Source: Vandiemenella viatica (lineage: Eukaryota; Arthropoda; Insecta; Orthoptera; Morabidae). From it: 64,000 bases of DNA. This document shows positions 1-10,650 of the stretch, piece after piece (within the stretch, counting starts at the first letter, position 1; the number at the start of each line of letters is the position of its first letter). The stretch is taken from NCBI GenBank assembly GCA_031002005.1, contig JARYHS010006951.1, positions 27,660 through 91,659 on the forward strand, in the 5' to 3' direction. The translations under genes were made by a program, and so were the position numbers. The notes under the pieces are model-generated. The model did no database searches. It saw only the letters and a list, made by a program, of their open reading frames with translations, and was not told the origin of the DNA.

Positions 1-520
1 GACCATTACCATATATCTGGAAAATGCATCAGAAATTGTGAATATGTAATTGCTGCCATCTCGACTGCGTCTAAAAGCACCCATAATGTCAAGAATGATT
101 CATTGGAAATGTTCTGTTGTTTGAGGTACTGACTGAAAACATTCTCGCTTTTCCTAGACCATATCTTTCATTCCATTTGGGACAACTTCTCACATATTTT
201 CGTACGTCTTCTCTCCTGTGTGGCCACCAATGTTCAGTCGCTATTCGCTGATTAGTTTCTTTGAAAACACAATTACCTGATAACATTGAGTCTTGATACA
301 GTTTCATAATAGGTTCTCTCAGTGATTTTAGTACCGCAATCCTATCACCACACTTGATAACACAATTTAAAATGTTATCACAAAACACAAACCATTTCTG
401 CTTTCTCAATTTGCTGCATTCTTTGTCTTTAGCCTGTTCAATAAGTAACTGAGATAGTGAGGTTAGTTCTTCACTGTTTATTCTAATTTTTCTTCTTAAA
501 GTCTCATCATTTTTGTACAG
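1..520 (-). pseudogene. Ty3/Gypsy-type integrase fragment
   Basis: The minus strand encodes the zinc-binding region and the start of the catalytic core of a Gypsy-type retrotransposon integrase, the enzyme that inserts the cDNA. The open stretch at 89-409 carries HWWPHRREDVRKYVRSCPKW, which aligns with the family pattern W-P-x-M-R-x-D-V-x-x-Y-V-x-x-C-P-x-C. The last Cys is Trp here and both upstream His of the H2C2 finger appear replaced (YQ...LSGN). Bases 1-88 continue in a shifted frame into a core-like stretch around DIMGAFRRSRDGSNYIF. The piece is dead, is cut by the window edge, and has no LTR visible. Confidence 0.8.
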
Positions 521-1493
521 TACTCACTCCCGGTTTATGAACTACATCAAATTTGTAATGCCCACAATACACCAAAATCATCTTCCTATATTATGTCCAA
601 AATACACAAAAAATGATGGTCCTGTTATATGTCTAAAACACACCAAAAGTCATCGTCCTATCATGGTCGCCATGTAACGATAAAAAGAGTTACAGGTGAT
701 AATGAGCTTGATGTCCTTCAGTTCTGTTAACAGTTCTGTTAAATGGTAAAGTGAAAAAGAGAAGAAAAAAATATTTAATATCATGCCTATAAATGTTCAC
801 CCCCTCTACTTTCGAAAGACAGTGGGACAAAAAATAAAATCATACTATTTAAAAAATGAAATTTACATCACCAACAGCATCAATTTAAGGCATAAGTGCC
901 GGACCTCGGTGTTTTTCATATGGGTGAACCAAATCTGGAACTATTTCGGTTCCTTTGAACGTATACCCTAGACAAAGCCCTGTCCCATAGTAACCGATTC
1001 CTGATGACTGATGTGTTTTGTAACCTAAATTGTGATACTCCTAAAAAAAATTCTCAACAGCGTCTACGTATGATATTTCATCCAAATTGCTAGAGCAATT
1101 TCTGAGGTTGTCTGGTTTACCATGTATAAATTTCTTTTAAAGAAAAATGCTATTATTATGTTAAATAGAGATATTAATGATAATCAGGGATTAATTAATT
1201 GTGCAAGATTAGTGGTAATTCTCTCAGACGAGTACAGGATCAGTGCTGAATTAATTCACTCCAATAAAACTATGCTCTTACCTCGCATAAACCTCACACC
1301 ACCAACCGTGCCTTTCTAAATGATAAGAAAACAATCTAAACATTCAACAAGATCAAAGTCAGAAGCTTCAAAATGCAGGATTATATTTATCAGAACCTGT
1401 TTTGTTCATATAGATACACGTATGTGGTTTTTTTTGCGAGTTTGTAGATTCATTAACATTTAATATTGTGTTCAATACACTTATGATCATAAA
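521..1493. other. AT-rich non-coding stretch
   Basis: No recognisable gene. Short open frames here look like chance. The only structure seen is a small tandem repeat at about 561-670. Confidence 0.6.
561..670. repeat. 36-bp tandem repeat, three imperfect units
   Basis: Three successive units share the pattern AAAAYACAC-AAAA-TCATCNTCCT, ending in a TATGTC-like block. The middle unit is 36 bases by direct count. No coding potential. Confidence 0.6.
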
Positions 1494-1501
1494 ATCAACA
1501 T

Positions 1502-1745
1502 ACCGAGCGTGGTGGTGTAACGGCTAGCGTTCTGGCCTCGCATTCGGGAGGACGGCGGTTCGAATCCCCGTCCGGGCATCCAGATTTGGGTTTTCCATGG
1601 TTTCCCCAAATCACTCCAGGTGAATGCCGGGATGCTTCCTTCAAAAGGCCATGGCCTAATTCCTTCCCATTCCTTGCCCCCCATCCTTTCCCATCTCTAA
1701 AGACCTAGTTGTTACAGGAGACGTTAAGCAGTTAAAAAAAAAATG
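1502..1745 (+). mobile_element. tRNA-derived SINE, complete with tail and target-site duplication
   Basis: The head is tRNA-like: an A-box-like TGGTGTAACGG and a perfect B box GGTTCGAATCC, the internal promoter elements of RNA polymerase III. The anticodon-loop position reads CGC, so a tRNA-Ala origin is possible. A non-tRNA body follows (GGTTTTCCATGGTTTCCCC) and the element ends in a run of ten A. An 8-bp direct repeat ATCAACAT flanks it at 1494-1501 and 1746-1753, as expected for LINE-driven insertion. It has no protein of its own. A second, interrupted copy lies near 61930-62360. SINEs with this body are, from memory, common in polyneopteran insects. Confidence 0.88.
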
Positions 1746-1753
1746 ATCAACAT

Positions 1754-3295
1754 TACAACTGCTAATATTGTTTTCAGAGAAGTTATGTAAAGTAAATAAG
1801 ATTGAAAAAATATTCTTCTGTCGAAGCAAATATTTTTTTAAGTATTTACTTTGGAAATGTTTATGATTAAAATTGTAGTATTTAATGGTAACGTCATTTT
1901 ACAGTTATGCAGTATTTAATGTTAACGATTTCTTACAGTGAAATTGATATTTGTTACTACTCGTCAAAATAAAATACCTTTGATTAATAAGTACTTGTTG
2001 TCAGGCCTAAAGGAATTGCTGGGGTATGCAATGCTTTCGCCTAAACTGTGAACAATAATGCTTGACCATGTGTAACCTTCTGGTACCTTTACTATAATTC
2101 GGCCACCACGTATTCGTATTATAGCCCCAAATACGAAGAGTGGTTGAAATAAGTTCATTTGACACAGTTTCAGAATAACACAATACTTATATTCTTGAAC
2201 AAGTTCACTCGTACATTGTCCGTACCAGATACATTGATAAGACATCAAATAACAGTTTCATTGCAGAGTACAGGTTAAGCACATTCATAAGAGTAGAAAA
2301 ACTCACTAAGTTCCCCAAACATTAGTGAGTACACTACTACGGCCTGTTAGAACTTGCCAAAACCGCTACTGCATGGAGCAGTTTGCTCCGCTAACTAGCG
2401 CGGAGTTGAGCCATCACTTTCCGGCGAAAGAATGATACAATCTGAGCTAGCTGCAGGATCTTTTATAAGCTTTTCAGAGCCTATGACATCAGCAACGTTT
2501 TTCTTTAATTAATATCTTGTAAAGTACTAACTAGTTTAACTTGCAATTTATTCAAGGGCTTCCTATGATCATGTTCTATCAGTTTTAATTTAATTTAGCA
2601 TCCAAAAGGGTTTCTATAAGCTTAACCTTGACGGCTCTTTCGTCACCAACATGGCGCGACTTTACGCACTACAGCAACAATCAGCAACAATCTATCTTTA
2701 AAATCTTAATCATCTAACAAATGCTTAGACTATTTATCAAAACCATTATATATTTGTTATTGTCTCAATTTAGGCTATTTACTGATATAAATTTCTCGAC
2801 TGTAATCCTTTTAGTTAAAAAGTTAATTATTTTCTCTAGATTAAAACCACTAATTAAACTTTGCCAAATTAGTTAATTTTACCATAAAAATATCCGGAAC
2901 AATGCTAACTATAGCAGGTGATAAAAGTTCAGCTGTAGCTTTACTCAGTTCAAAGGTATTTCAATCTTAAATTTTTACTTTCCTAATCGCGTTTTCAAAA
3001 TGTGAACAAACCAAAATATCTCTAAAAATCAATTTTTCCCAATATAATGAACACATTATAATGATTCTAATGATTAGTTTTCACTGTGGAAATGAATGCA
3101 GGAAAATCCCTTCAAGCTGACAGTTACCTCTTCTCGAAATTTCTAAGTCCAACACAGGCGACTTGAAAATCAATTTATAGATTATTTTATTGCTGTGGAT
3201 AGCTGGTGTGAGTGCTTTTGGCAAGCTAAAGGGTACCTTACATTGTATTTACTTACTTGCTGGTACCCACGACTACGTTCATGTTTGTAAAGAAT
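1754..3295. other. AT-rich non-coding stretch
   Basis: I see no gene or recognisable element. A short GC-richer patch with local palindromic character lies near 2370-2420 (GGAGCAGTTTGCTCCGC). Confidence 0.55.
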
Positions 3296-3299
3296 TTGG

Positions 3300-4735
3300 A
3301 TTGACAGCTACCGACATCTAACAACCATAGTGTATGATGGGAGTCTCGATGCTATTACCTCACATAAATGCCAGTCATCTGCGCTATGTAGTTCAGGCAA
3401 CAAGGTAGTATTTACGGACACATGTCTTTGGACGAAATACGAAAATATCCTTGATCGACCACTTTCAACCACCATTTCTCCCACACTCCCAAAGTTACTG
3501 AAATTCGGCCAATGTTGTGATCGATGGGTGACTCTGTGTTACTACCATACACAAACGGCAGTGATTTACGATAGATAGTTTTTGCTGAAAAGTTATACAC
3601 CATAACACATGCGTCTTCGGCAGAAATATGAAATTGCTGCAGGTCAACCACTTTTAACCCCCATATCTCCCACACCCCCATAGATACTGACATCTAAAAA
3701 ACCATAGTGCATGACAGGAGACACGATTCTACTACCACTCACAAATACCAATGGTCTATGCTACATAGTTGTGGCAGAAAAGTGACATTTGCGGAGACAC
3801 ATGTCTTTGGTCGAAACACGAAAATATTCTTGATCGGCCACTTTCAACCACCATTTCTCCAACACTCCCAGAGTTAGTGAAATTCGGCCAATGTTGTTAT
3901 CGAAAGGTGACTCTGTGTAACTACCACACACAAACATTAGTGATCTGCGATAGAAAGTTTTTGCTGAAAAGTGATACACCATGACATATGCGTCTTAGGC
4001 AAAAATATGAAATTGCCGCAGGTCGACCACTTTCAATCCCCATATCTCCCACACCCTTATAAATACCGACATCTAACAACAATATTGCACGACAGAAGAC
4101 ACAATTCTACTACCACACACAAACACCAATGGTCTATGCTATGTAGTTGTGGCAGAAAAGTGACATATGCGGAAACACATGTCTTTCCTCGAAATACGAA
4201 AGTATCCTTGACCGGCCACTTTCAACCACCATATCTCCCACAATACCACAGTTACTGAAATTTGGCTGACGTTGTTATCAAAAGGTGACTCTGTGTTACT
4301 ACCACACACAAACGCTAGTGATCTGCGATGGATAGTTTTCGCTGAAAAGTGATATACCATGACACATGCATCTTTGGCAGAAATATGAAATTGCCCCATA
4401 CCTCCCACAACCCATAGCTACCGACATCTAGCAACCATAGTGCATGACAGGAGAGACAATTCTACTACCACACACAAACACCAATGGTCTAAGCTATGTA
4501 GTTGTGGCAGGAAAGAGAAGTATAAGGAGACACAAAGTTTTGATTGAAATATGAAAAATGTCCTGCATTGACCAACTTTAATCATCATATCTCCCACATC
4601 CTCACAGCTATCGACATTCGGCCAACGTTGTGTATGACAGGAAACTCCATGCTCTTCCACACACAAACACCAGTGAGTGATCTGTGCTAGATAGTGGTGG
4701 CTGAAAAGTGAAATATAGGAAAATACACGTCTATT
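3300..4735. repeat. Dimeric satellite-like array, ~380-bp dimers of ~190-bp half-units
   Basis: The anchor ACATGTCTTT recurs at about 3420, 3800 and 4177, a period of about 378-380 bp. Within each period there are two related half-units. One carries ACATGTCTTTGG...CGAAATACGAAAATAT and the other ACATGCGTCTTCGGCAGAAATATGAAATTG. Both continue into a CCACTTTCAACC-CCAT-TCTCCCACA block and then a GAAAAGTGA-type block. About four dimers are present, and open frames inside are shadows of the repeat. The array decays near 4440-4735. I do not recognise the family. Confidence 0.85.
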
Positions 4736-5015
4736 TATAGATATATAAGATAACAATGAAAAAAAGACGCTAAGTAGCTGAAAGGAATCAAATTAGGATA
4801 GGGAAATGAGCCACCACTTACCTTTAGATGATGGATGTGGGGCGCGAACACACAGAAAAGACACAAACACAAATAATAAAGAAATGTTCGGGAAAAAACC
4901 TTCGTCGACAAGAGAACATTAAGGGAGGTGGGTGCAGCTGGAGATTGCCTCGCAGAAAGACCGCTGGTAGAGAAAACGGTGGGGGTAAATTCAAACATCG
5001 GAAAAGTAAAGGGGC
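4735..5015 (-). repeat. Family H dispersed repeat, copy A
   Basis: After a TA-rich start the sequence runs ACAATGAAAAAAAGACGC, AGGATAGGGAAATGAGCCAC, CACTTACCTTTAGATGATGG, then an AC-rich stretch and a CTTCGTC block. The same order is found at 41521-41760 and twice, inverted, at 50335-50705. A related but diverged form is at 40201-40500. On the minus strand the copy reads GACGAAGG-loop-CCCGAAC followed ~70 bases later by AAAGGTAAGTGG. These are reminiscent of a hammerhead core and a splice donor. No protein is encoded. Confidence 0.75.
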
Positions 5016-5019
5016 AGTG

Positions 5020-5462
5020 AATCAGAGCAAAAATAAAAATCCAAACTATTTCTGGTTGATGGGAAGATCAAAATATAATTAGAACTAAATATATATTGAA
5101 AAAAAATTATACAATATAAAATATTATACAAATAAAAAAATAATAATAATATTTCCTCAGGTTAGTGGTGGTCAATATAGGCAATGGAAAGGAGAGGAAT
5201 AAAAAAAAGGTTAAACATATGTACTACTAATAATAATGACCGGGTATTATCTTAAGTTGTGAACAGGTGGTTGCCTTGTGCCAAGTTTATACTGGTAGGC
5301 AAGTTCCCACCTTCTGAGTTCAGAGAAACTGCTGCTATTAGGGAGAACTCTGATAGCACAGACTGTGTAACAAGAGTTTAAATTATTCAAGTGGTGGGTT
5401 ATGGCATGGGCAGCAACTGGGTGCTTTGGGTTCTGTGTGAACACCGTCTGACGATATATATA
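5020..5462. other. A-rich non-coding stretch
   Basis: A-rich spacer with poly(A) and TAATAA runs near 5090-5160. No gene or element recognised. Confidence 0.5.
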
Positions 5463-5470
5463 AGATTACT

Positions 5471-7590
5471 AGCTGACCCGGCAATGCTTCGCTATTGCTT
5501 GACTTGGTTTAGGCAAACCAAATGTAGACAGTATTTTTCAGTTTATTTTAAAGTATATGTGTGTAAAGTTCCTTAAAAAGTTGGAAAAAAACTGGCTTTA
5601 TATAAGATTGGCAAAAATTAAGGGGGTTTAAAGGGGAAAAGGGGTTGCAATTTTGGATACCATATGTTGCAAATTTTGGTGGAAATCTGATTAATTCTAT
5701 GGGTTTGTTTAAATGAAGGGGTTGAGGGTTGTTTTTTTTTTTTTTAATTCAGGAACCTTCCCAGACGTACTCTCTACAACTCAACAGAGTTTCATCATAA
5801 TCGGATAAAAATTTGTGGGTTTTGATAAATATAATTGGAAATTAAGAAGGAAGGGGGTAAAAGGGAAGAGGGGTGGGATTAGGCTAACCAATATTACATC
5901 GTATTTTTCTGCTTGTTTTAAAGTATACCTGTGTTAAAATTCCTTCAAAATCGGGTAAAAACTGTACCTTTATATATGACACAGTGGCAAAAAATTAAGG
6001 GGATGTAAAGGGGACGAAGGGGTTGCCTTTTTGGAATCCACATGTAGACAGTATTTACCTGTTTGTTTTAAAGTATACGTGTGCAAATTTCTATAGAAAT
6101 AGGAGAAAATCTGTGTATTTGTTTAAATTAGGGGGATGTGAAGGGGTATGAGGGATGGCGTTTTTGGAAACCCTACGTTAGCAATATTTTTCAATTTGTT
6201 TTAAAGAATTGGTTAAAATCTGTAGGTTTTCTTAATTTATGGGGAGTAGGAGGGAAGAGGAGGTGGTTTTTGGGTGGAAAAGGGGAGAGGGATTAGGTTT
6301 TGGTAAAAATAATGTCTATAGTATTTTTCTGTGTGCCAATTTCCATCAAAATCAGATAAAATCTGTGGGGTTTTTTAAATTATGGGATCCAAGGGGGAAG
6401 AGGGGGTGGTTTTGGGGTAGAAAGGGTGAGAGGGATTGTGTTTTTGTAAAATTAATGTCTACAGCATTTTTCTATTTTATTAATAGTATATGCGTGCAAA
6501 GTTCCATCGAAATCTGATAAAAAGTGTAGGTTTGTGTAAAAATTAAGGGGTGGGAAGGGGAAAAGGACGTGCATTTTTGGAAACCAAATGTAGACAGTGT
6601 TTTTCTGTTTATTTTAAAGTATATGTATGCAAATTTCCGTACAAATCGGATAAAATCCGTAGGTTTTGTTAAGTTATGGGGTGTTATGGGGAAGAGGAGG
6701 TGGTTTTTTGGAAATTTTATTTCTTAGGAACCACCCCGGATGCGCACTCGACAACTTACCAAAGTTTCACCATAATCGGACGAACGGTTTAGGAGCGCAT
6801 AGAGGACAAACAGACAGACAGAGGGTGTAATTAAGGTGGTGGAAAGAGAGGAGAGGGATTGGATTTTTGTGAAATTAATGTGTACAGTATTTCTCTCTCT
6901 TTTTTAAAGTATACGTGTACAAATTCTTATCTAAATCGGATAAAAATGTGGTTTGCCTAAATTATGGGGTGAAAACGTAATGGGGTTGGAAAGGGGGAGA
7001 GGGGATGAATATTCGGAAACCATACGTAGGCAGTATTTTTCTGTTTGTTTTAAAGTATAAGTGTACAAATTCTTATCTAAATCGGATAAAAATGTGGTTT
7101 GCCTAAATTATGGGGTAAAAACGTAATGGGGGTGGAAAGGTGGAGAGGGGATGAATATTCGGAAATCATATGTTGGCAGTATTTTTCTGTTTGTTTTAAA
7201 GTATAAGTGTACAAATTCCTATCTAAATCGAATAAAAAATGTGGTTTTGCCTAAATTATGGGGTGTTATGGGGAATAGGAACTGACTTTTTGGAATTTTT
7301 TTTCACAGGAACCTTCGCAGACGCACACTCGAAAACTCTCCAAAGTTTCATTGTAATCTGATAAATGGTATAGGAAACGGTTATATGGGAAAAAGAAAAG
7401 GGCTGTTTTAAGGGTTGGAAAAAGAAAAGGGCTGTTTTAAGGGTTTTTCCGGCAATTATTCTAATTTTTCTCACCGTAAAAACCATCCTTGAACTCCAAC
7501 GTACATTTAAAAAAAAAATTGGCCAAATTGGTCCTGGCGTTGTTGAGTTATGCGCTTACCAACACATTTTGCGATTCATTTTTATATTAT
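5471..7590 (+). mobile_element. ACTAG-head element E1 with internal tandem repeats
   Basis: The left edge reads TACTAGCTGACCCGGCAATG, a head I recognise as widespread in arthropod repeats but cannot classify. The body is an irregular array of about ten units of roughly 130-150 bp. Each has a block like GACAGTATTTTTCTGTTT, a TTTTAAAGTATA block, an AAATCGGATAAAA block and a G-rich block. Near 6720-6830 and again 7300-7380 are tail-like stretches (CAAAGTTTCA...ATCGGAC, ACAGACAGACAG). An 8-bp direct repeat AGATTACT at 5463-5470 and 7591-7598 may be the target-site duplication. No protein is encoded. Confidence 0.65.
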
Positions 7591-7598
7591 AGATTACT

Positions 7599-8496
7599 GA
7601 GCCTATTATTTCAGCAAGCGTCAGCCATTCAAACATTTTAATATCGGTCTGAATCACGGATAACTAAAAAGAAATGTATAAAAACCCTTGAAGATTTTTG
7701 ATCAAATTTATATCACTATGCATTATTGCCACTAAATTGTGATATGCGTGAGATTGAAGTATAGTTCTTCTGACAGCAAGTTTATCATAGTACGTGGTTA
7801 GGTTGAAATGCAACCTGGATGGAAACGCAAACCTTTTGCTGCAGTGCAAGGCATGAGGAGTTACATTGAATTTTATTTAATAACAATTCTATTTAGTTAA
7901 CCAATTGCTAAGACATGAATTGTCAGAACACTGAAAGAAAAGCATGTATTTCTTTTAAATTGGCAATTTAATTATCATTTTTTTAAAACTGAAATCATTA
8001 CATGATTTTGAATGAAAGAAGTTCCAAATTGATTGCGATATATGTGGTCTAATCCACAATTAAATATTACGTGGCATAGTGTAAGTTGTTAAGATTTATT
8101 TTTAGCATCCTTCGTTTTAACTGGGGTCATTAAAATATCGATCTTCATCACAGGTATTAAGAAAGGTGTAAGAATCTGTGAAGATTTGGGATCAAGTTTA
8201 TATCACGTGCATGACGACACTGACATGCGATACAGGGAATACATTAATTCGCTTGCACGATTGAAACTTTGCTTTTCTAGCAGAAATGTTAGTGGAGGTT
8301 GTGGTTAAGCTGAAACGATGCAACCTGGACCCAGTTGACAACTGAAGCTTTTTGCTACAGCACAACAGGTGATAAATTACAATGAGCTTTATTTTAAAAC
8401 AATTCTATTTATTTAAGCAACTGCAGAGAAATGAATAACCGTAACACTACGTCATACCCATCATATTTGACGGGCTTTGGGGCTAGTTTTCATTAT
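7599..8496 (-). mobile_element. ACTAG-head element E2 (X family, copy 1)
   Basis: Read on the minus strand, the head at about 8496 is ACTAGCCCCAAAGCCCGTCA. The body holds two related units of the X family, each with a GGTTAGGTTGAAATGCAACC-type box (7796-7819, 8303-8330), a TTTATTTTAGCATCC-type block and an AATTCTATTTA block. The same units occur in copy 2 (8497-9427 plus 16221-16735) and, inverted, at 10632-13345. Non-coding. Confidence 0.6.
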
Positions 8497-9427
8497 AAAA
8501 TGTAAGTCTTGGTCATATTGTAGCTGCGTCACACAATGATGTCACGCTTTGTTGTCCACGAGATGTCGTTCTAACTTATGCATGTTATTTAATAACATTT
8601 CTATATATCTAAGAATCTACGAATAAATTAATTGTTAGAACACTAGAAGAAAAATATGTATTCTGTTTAAATTGACATAATAATTATTAGTTGCTTCTAT
8701 TTATTTAATATTCGTTTAATGTAAAAGGATTCATTATAATCTCTGGCCACAGATATGTAAGATAAAAGCTTTAATTTATAGTTAGCAATGTTACCGGCAG
8801 TTTTGATAGATTATTACTAGAACTGGCAGTTGATATTACAACAGAGGACATAAGTAATTTAATTTTTTTTAAATTAAATTGTTTTCATGAGTGTTCTGTT
8901 ACCTAAATCATTACTGTGTTTTAACGAAAGTAATTCCACGCTGATTGTGAACTATACAACATAGATTACATTTAAAACTAATATTACATGGAATGACGTA
9001 AGTAATTAAGATTTATTTTTGATTTCCTTTGCTTTTACTGATGCTATATTTCAACTGCATGTAACTATATCAGCCATTCAAAGGTAGTAGTGTCACTCTG
9101 AATGACGAACATAAAAAAGAACCCGTAAAGATTTTTTTGTTTAGCTTATATCGGGATGCATTATTACGATAAAAATGTAGTACAGTTCATGTATTAATAT
9201 GCATGTGACTGATATATTGTTTCTCTCACGGCAAGTTTAGCATAGAATGTGGTTAGGTAGAAATGCAACCTGGACCAGCATGGCAGCGGAAACCTTTTGT
9301 TACAGTGCAAGGCACTAGGAATTACACTGGGCTTTATTTTATAACAATTCTATTTATTTAAGCAACTGCTAAGAAATTAATTGCAAGAATACGAAAGTAT
9401 GCATTTTGTTTAAATTGGCATTATTAC
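8497..9427 (-). mobile_element. X-family element copy 2, left part (split by LTR retrotransposon)
   Basis: This stretch and 16221-16735 together form one X-family copy. The unit broken at 9427 (AAATTGGCATTATTAC) resumes after 16220 with a TACTGAAATCATTAC block, in the order seen uninterrupted at 7960-8000. The break is occupied by the LTR retrotransposon, whose ATTAC duplication lies at 9423-9427 and 16216-16220. A GGTTAGGTAGAAATGCAACC box is at 9251-9276. Confidence 0.7.
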
Positions 9428-9921
9428 TGCTATGTGATTACGGCGGATGAACGTCACACGGCGGAAAGGTGGTCCACAGGAGACAGTCACGAGTAACTCG
9501 AAACAAGTCCAACTAGCAGGCCGAACGTAATCCAAGAGACGCGCACCGGCAGAGTCCGGCGTGTGGTTCACAGAGTCCAAAGAGAATACTGAAATGTGGC
9601 TGAGAACGAGCACAGTCAAGAGTCCGAGAGGCGATTCACAGAGTCCGAGAGAGAATACCGAAACGTAGCCGAGACAAGCACTGTCAAGAGTCCGAGAGGC
9701 GATTCACAGTAAGGAGGAGACACGACTGAAAGCGCAGTGAACACCGAACTGTTGAGTGGAGCTGTGCTGGATTTATTTATATGCGGCGGGTTGCCTCCGA
9801 TTAGCCACGGCGGAAACTATGAAGCGGTGGCGCTGGTTGGCCGGCAGCCAGCGCCGTCTAAATGTTGTCCACATCCCTGCCCTCTACTGGGCATGTGGCG
9901 ATGTCGGGACGGGATACCAGA
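9428..9921 (-). repeat. 3' LTR of the Gypsy element
   Basis: Direct copy of 15722-16215, with shared landmarks GAACGTCACACGGCGGAAAG and AAGAGTCCGAGAGGCGATTC. It contains short internal repeats of the AGAGTCCGAGAG type. The outer boundary follows ATTAC at 9423-9427; the inner boundary lies against the purine tract. In the first ~130 bases I aligned, roughly one base in ten differs from the other LTR, so the insertion is not recent. Confidence 0.88.
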
Positions 9922-10308
9922 TCCCTCCCCCCTGAAGTGGGCGTGTACGGACGGAAGCGCCCTCGACGATGCTTGGGATGATGAGGCTGGAATGGCTGTG
10001 GTATCCCAGCCGCATCCTTCTCAGTTTGTGCCTACGTACTTGATGGTTGAGGACATGGTGACGTGGGTGCCCATGTGGTTGGTGGAGGGTTGATGGGTGT
10101 GTCCATTTCGACATCATCATCGGCCGGCAATGCTGGTTTTCTTGGGCACAAGTGGTATCGTTGTTGTGGGGAGGGTGGCTGTGGGACCTCCGCTGGTGGT
10201 GGTATAATGTATTCTTCCCGGTATTGTTGTGGTGGTGATTGGCCTGTTGTGCTGCGAGGCCGCAGCTGGTTTTATTGACGGCGTTCTATTCTGTGTGGAG
10301 TTTGCACT
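9922..10308 (-). pseudogene. Gypsy Pol C-terminal tail
   Basis: The minus strand between the nested cassette and the 3' LTR reads as a proline- and polar-rich tail typical of the far C-terminus of Gypsy Pol. It contains repeated PP, QPS and acidic DDDVEMD patches and ends close to the polypurine tract. No catalytic motif is expected here. It is separated from the integrase C-terminal piece at 14003-14110 by the inserted cassette. The plus-strand frames over this stretch are antisense shadows. Confidence 0.55.
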
Positions 10309-10650
10309 GACTTGGAGACCATCAGACCTGTTCAGAACGGATTTCGATCCCCCGAGTATATGTTGAAGGGTATTTATTCCATATGTCTGTATTACAATTA
10401 TTTCTTCAAAATGAGCCCTAAGTATCGAGAAATTAACGCGGAAACATATGTGAATATCTATTAAATACTATAATTTTAGTACAATCTTCAAGTGCTTCAG
10501 CGTGGTGTATGCGGTAAGACATTTACTTCTCATTTTGCGAACCCGGGTTCAAATCCCCATACTGCCAAATATTTTTATTTCTTTTTTTATGTGCAGTAAT
10601 AATTGAGCATTGATTTCATTTCATTTATAACTAGCCACAAAGCCCGTCAA
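10309..10650 (+). repeat. Left inverted arm of nested cassette, with tRNA-like segment
   Basis: This arm is the reverse complement of 13655-14002. Shared landmarks are ACCATCAGACCTGTTCAGAA, CCCCCGAGTATATGTTGAAG and GAGAAATTAACGCGGAAACA. At about 10498-10568 it has an A-box-like TGGTGTATGCGG and a perfect B box GGTTCAAATCC 40 bases on, so it is tRNA-like, though the acceptor stem does not pair. It could be an inverted duplicated SINE or the terminal repeat of an unknown element. Confidence 0.8.

Noticed and set aside
3330..4756. Overlapping open frames with similar proteins on both strands
   Set aside because: The similarity comes from the tandem satellite itself, not from a gene family.
9737..10278. 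Plus-strand open frames of 71-118 codons in a GC-rich region
   Set aside because: They are antisense to the Gypsy 3' LTR and Pol tail; the minus strand explains the composition.
10498..10568. Functional tRNA gene
   Set aside because: A and B boxes are present but the acceptor stem does not pair and the T stem is poor; the same sequence sits in both inverted arms as a repeat.
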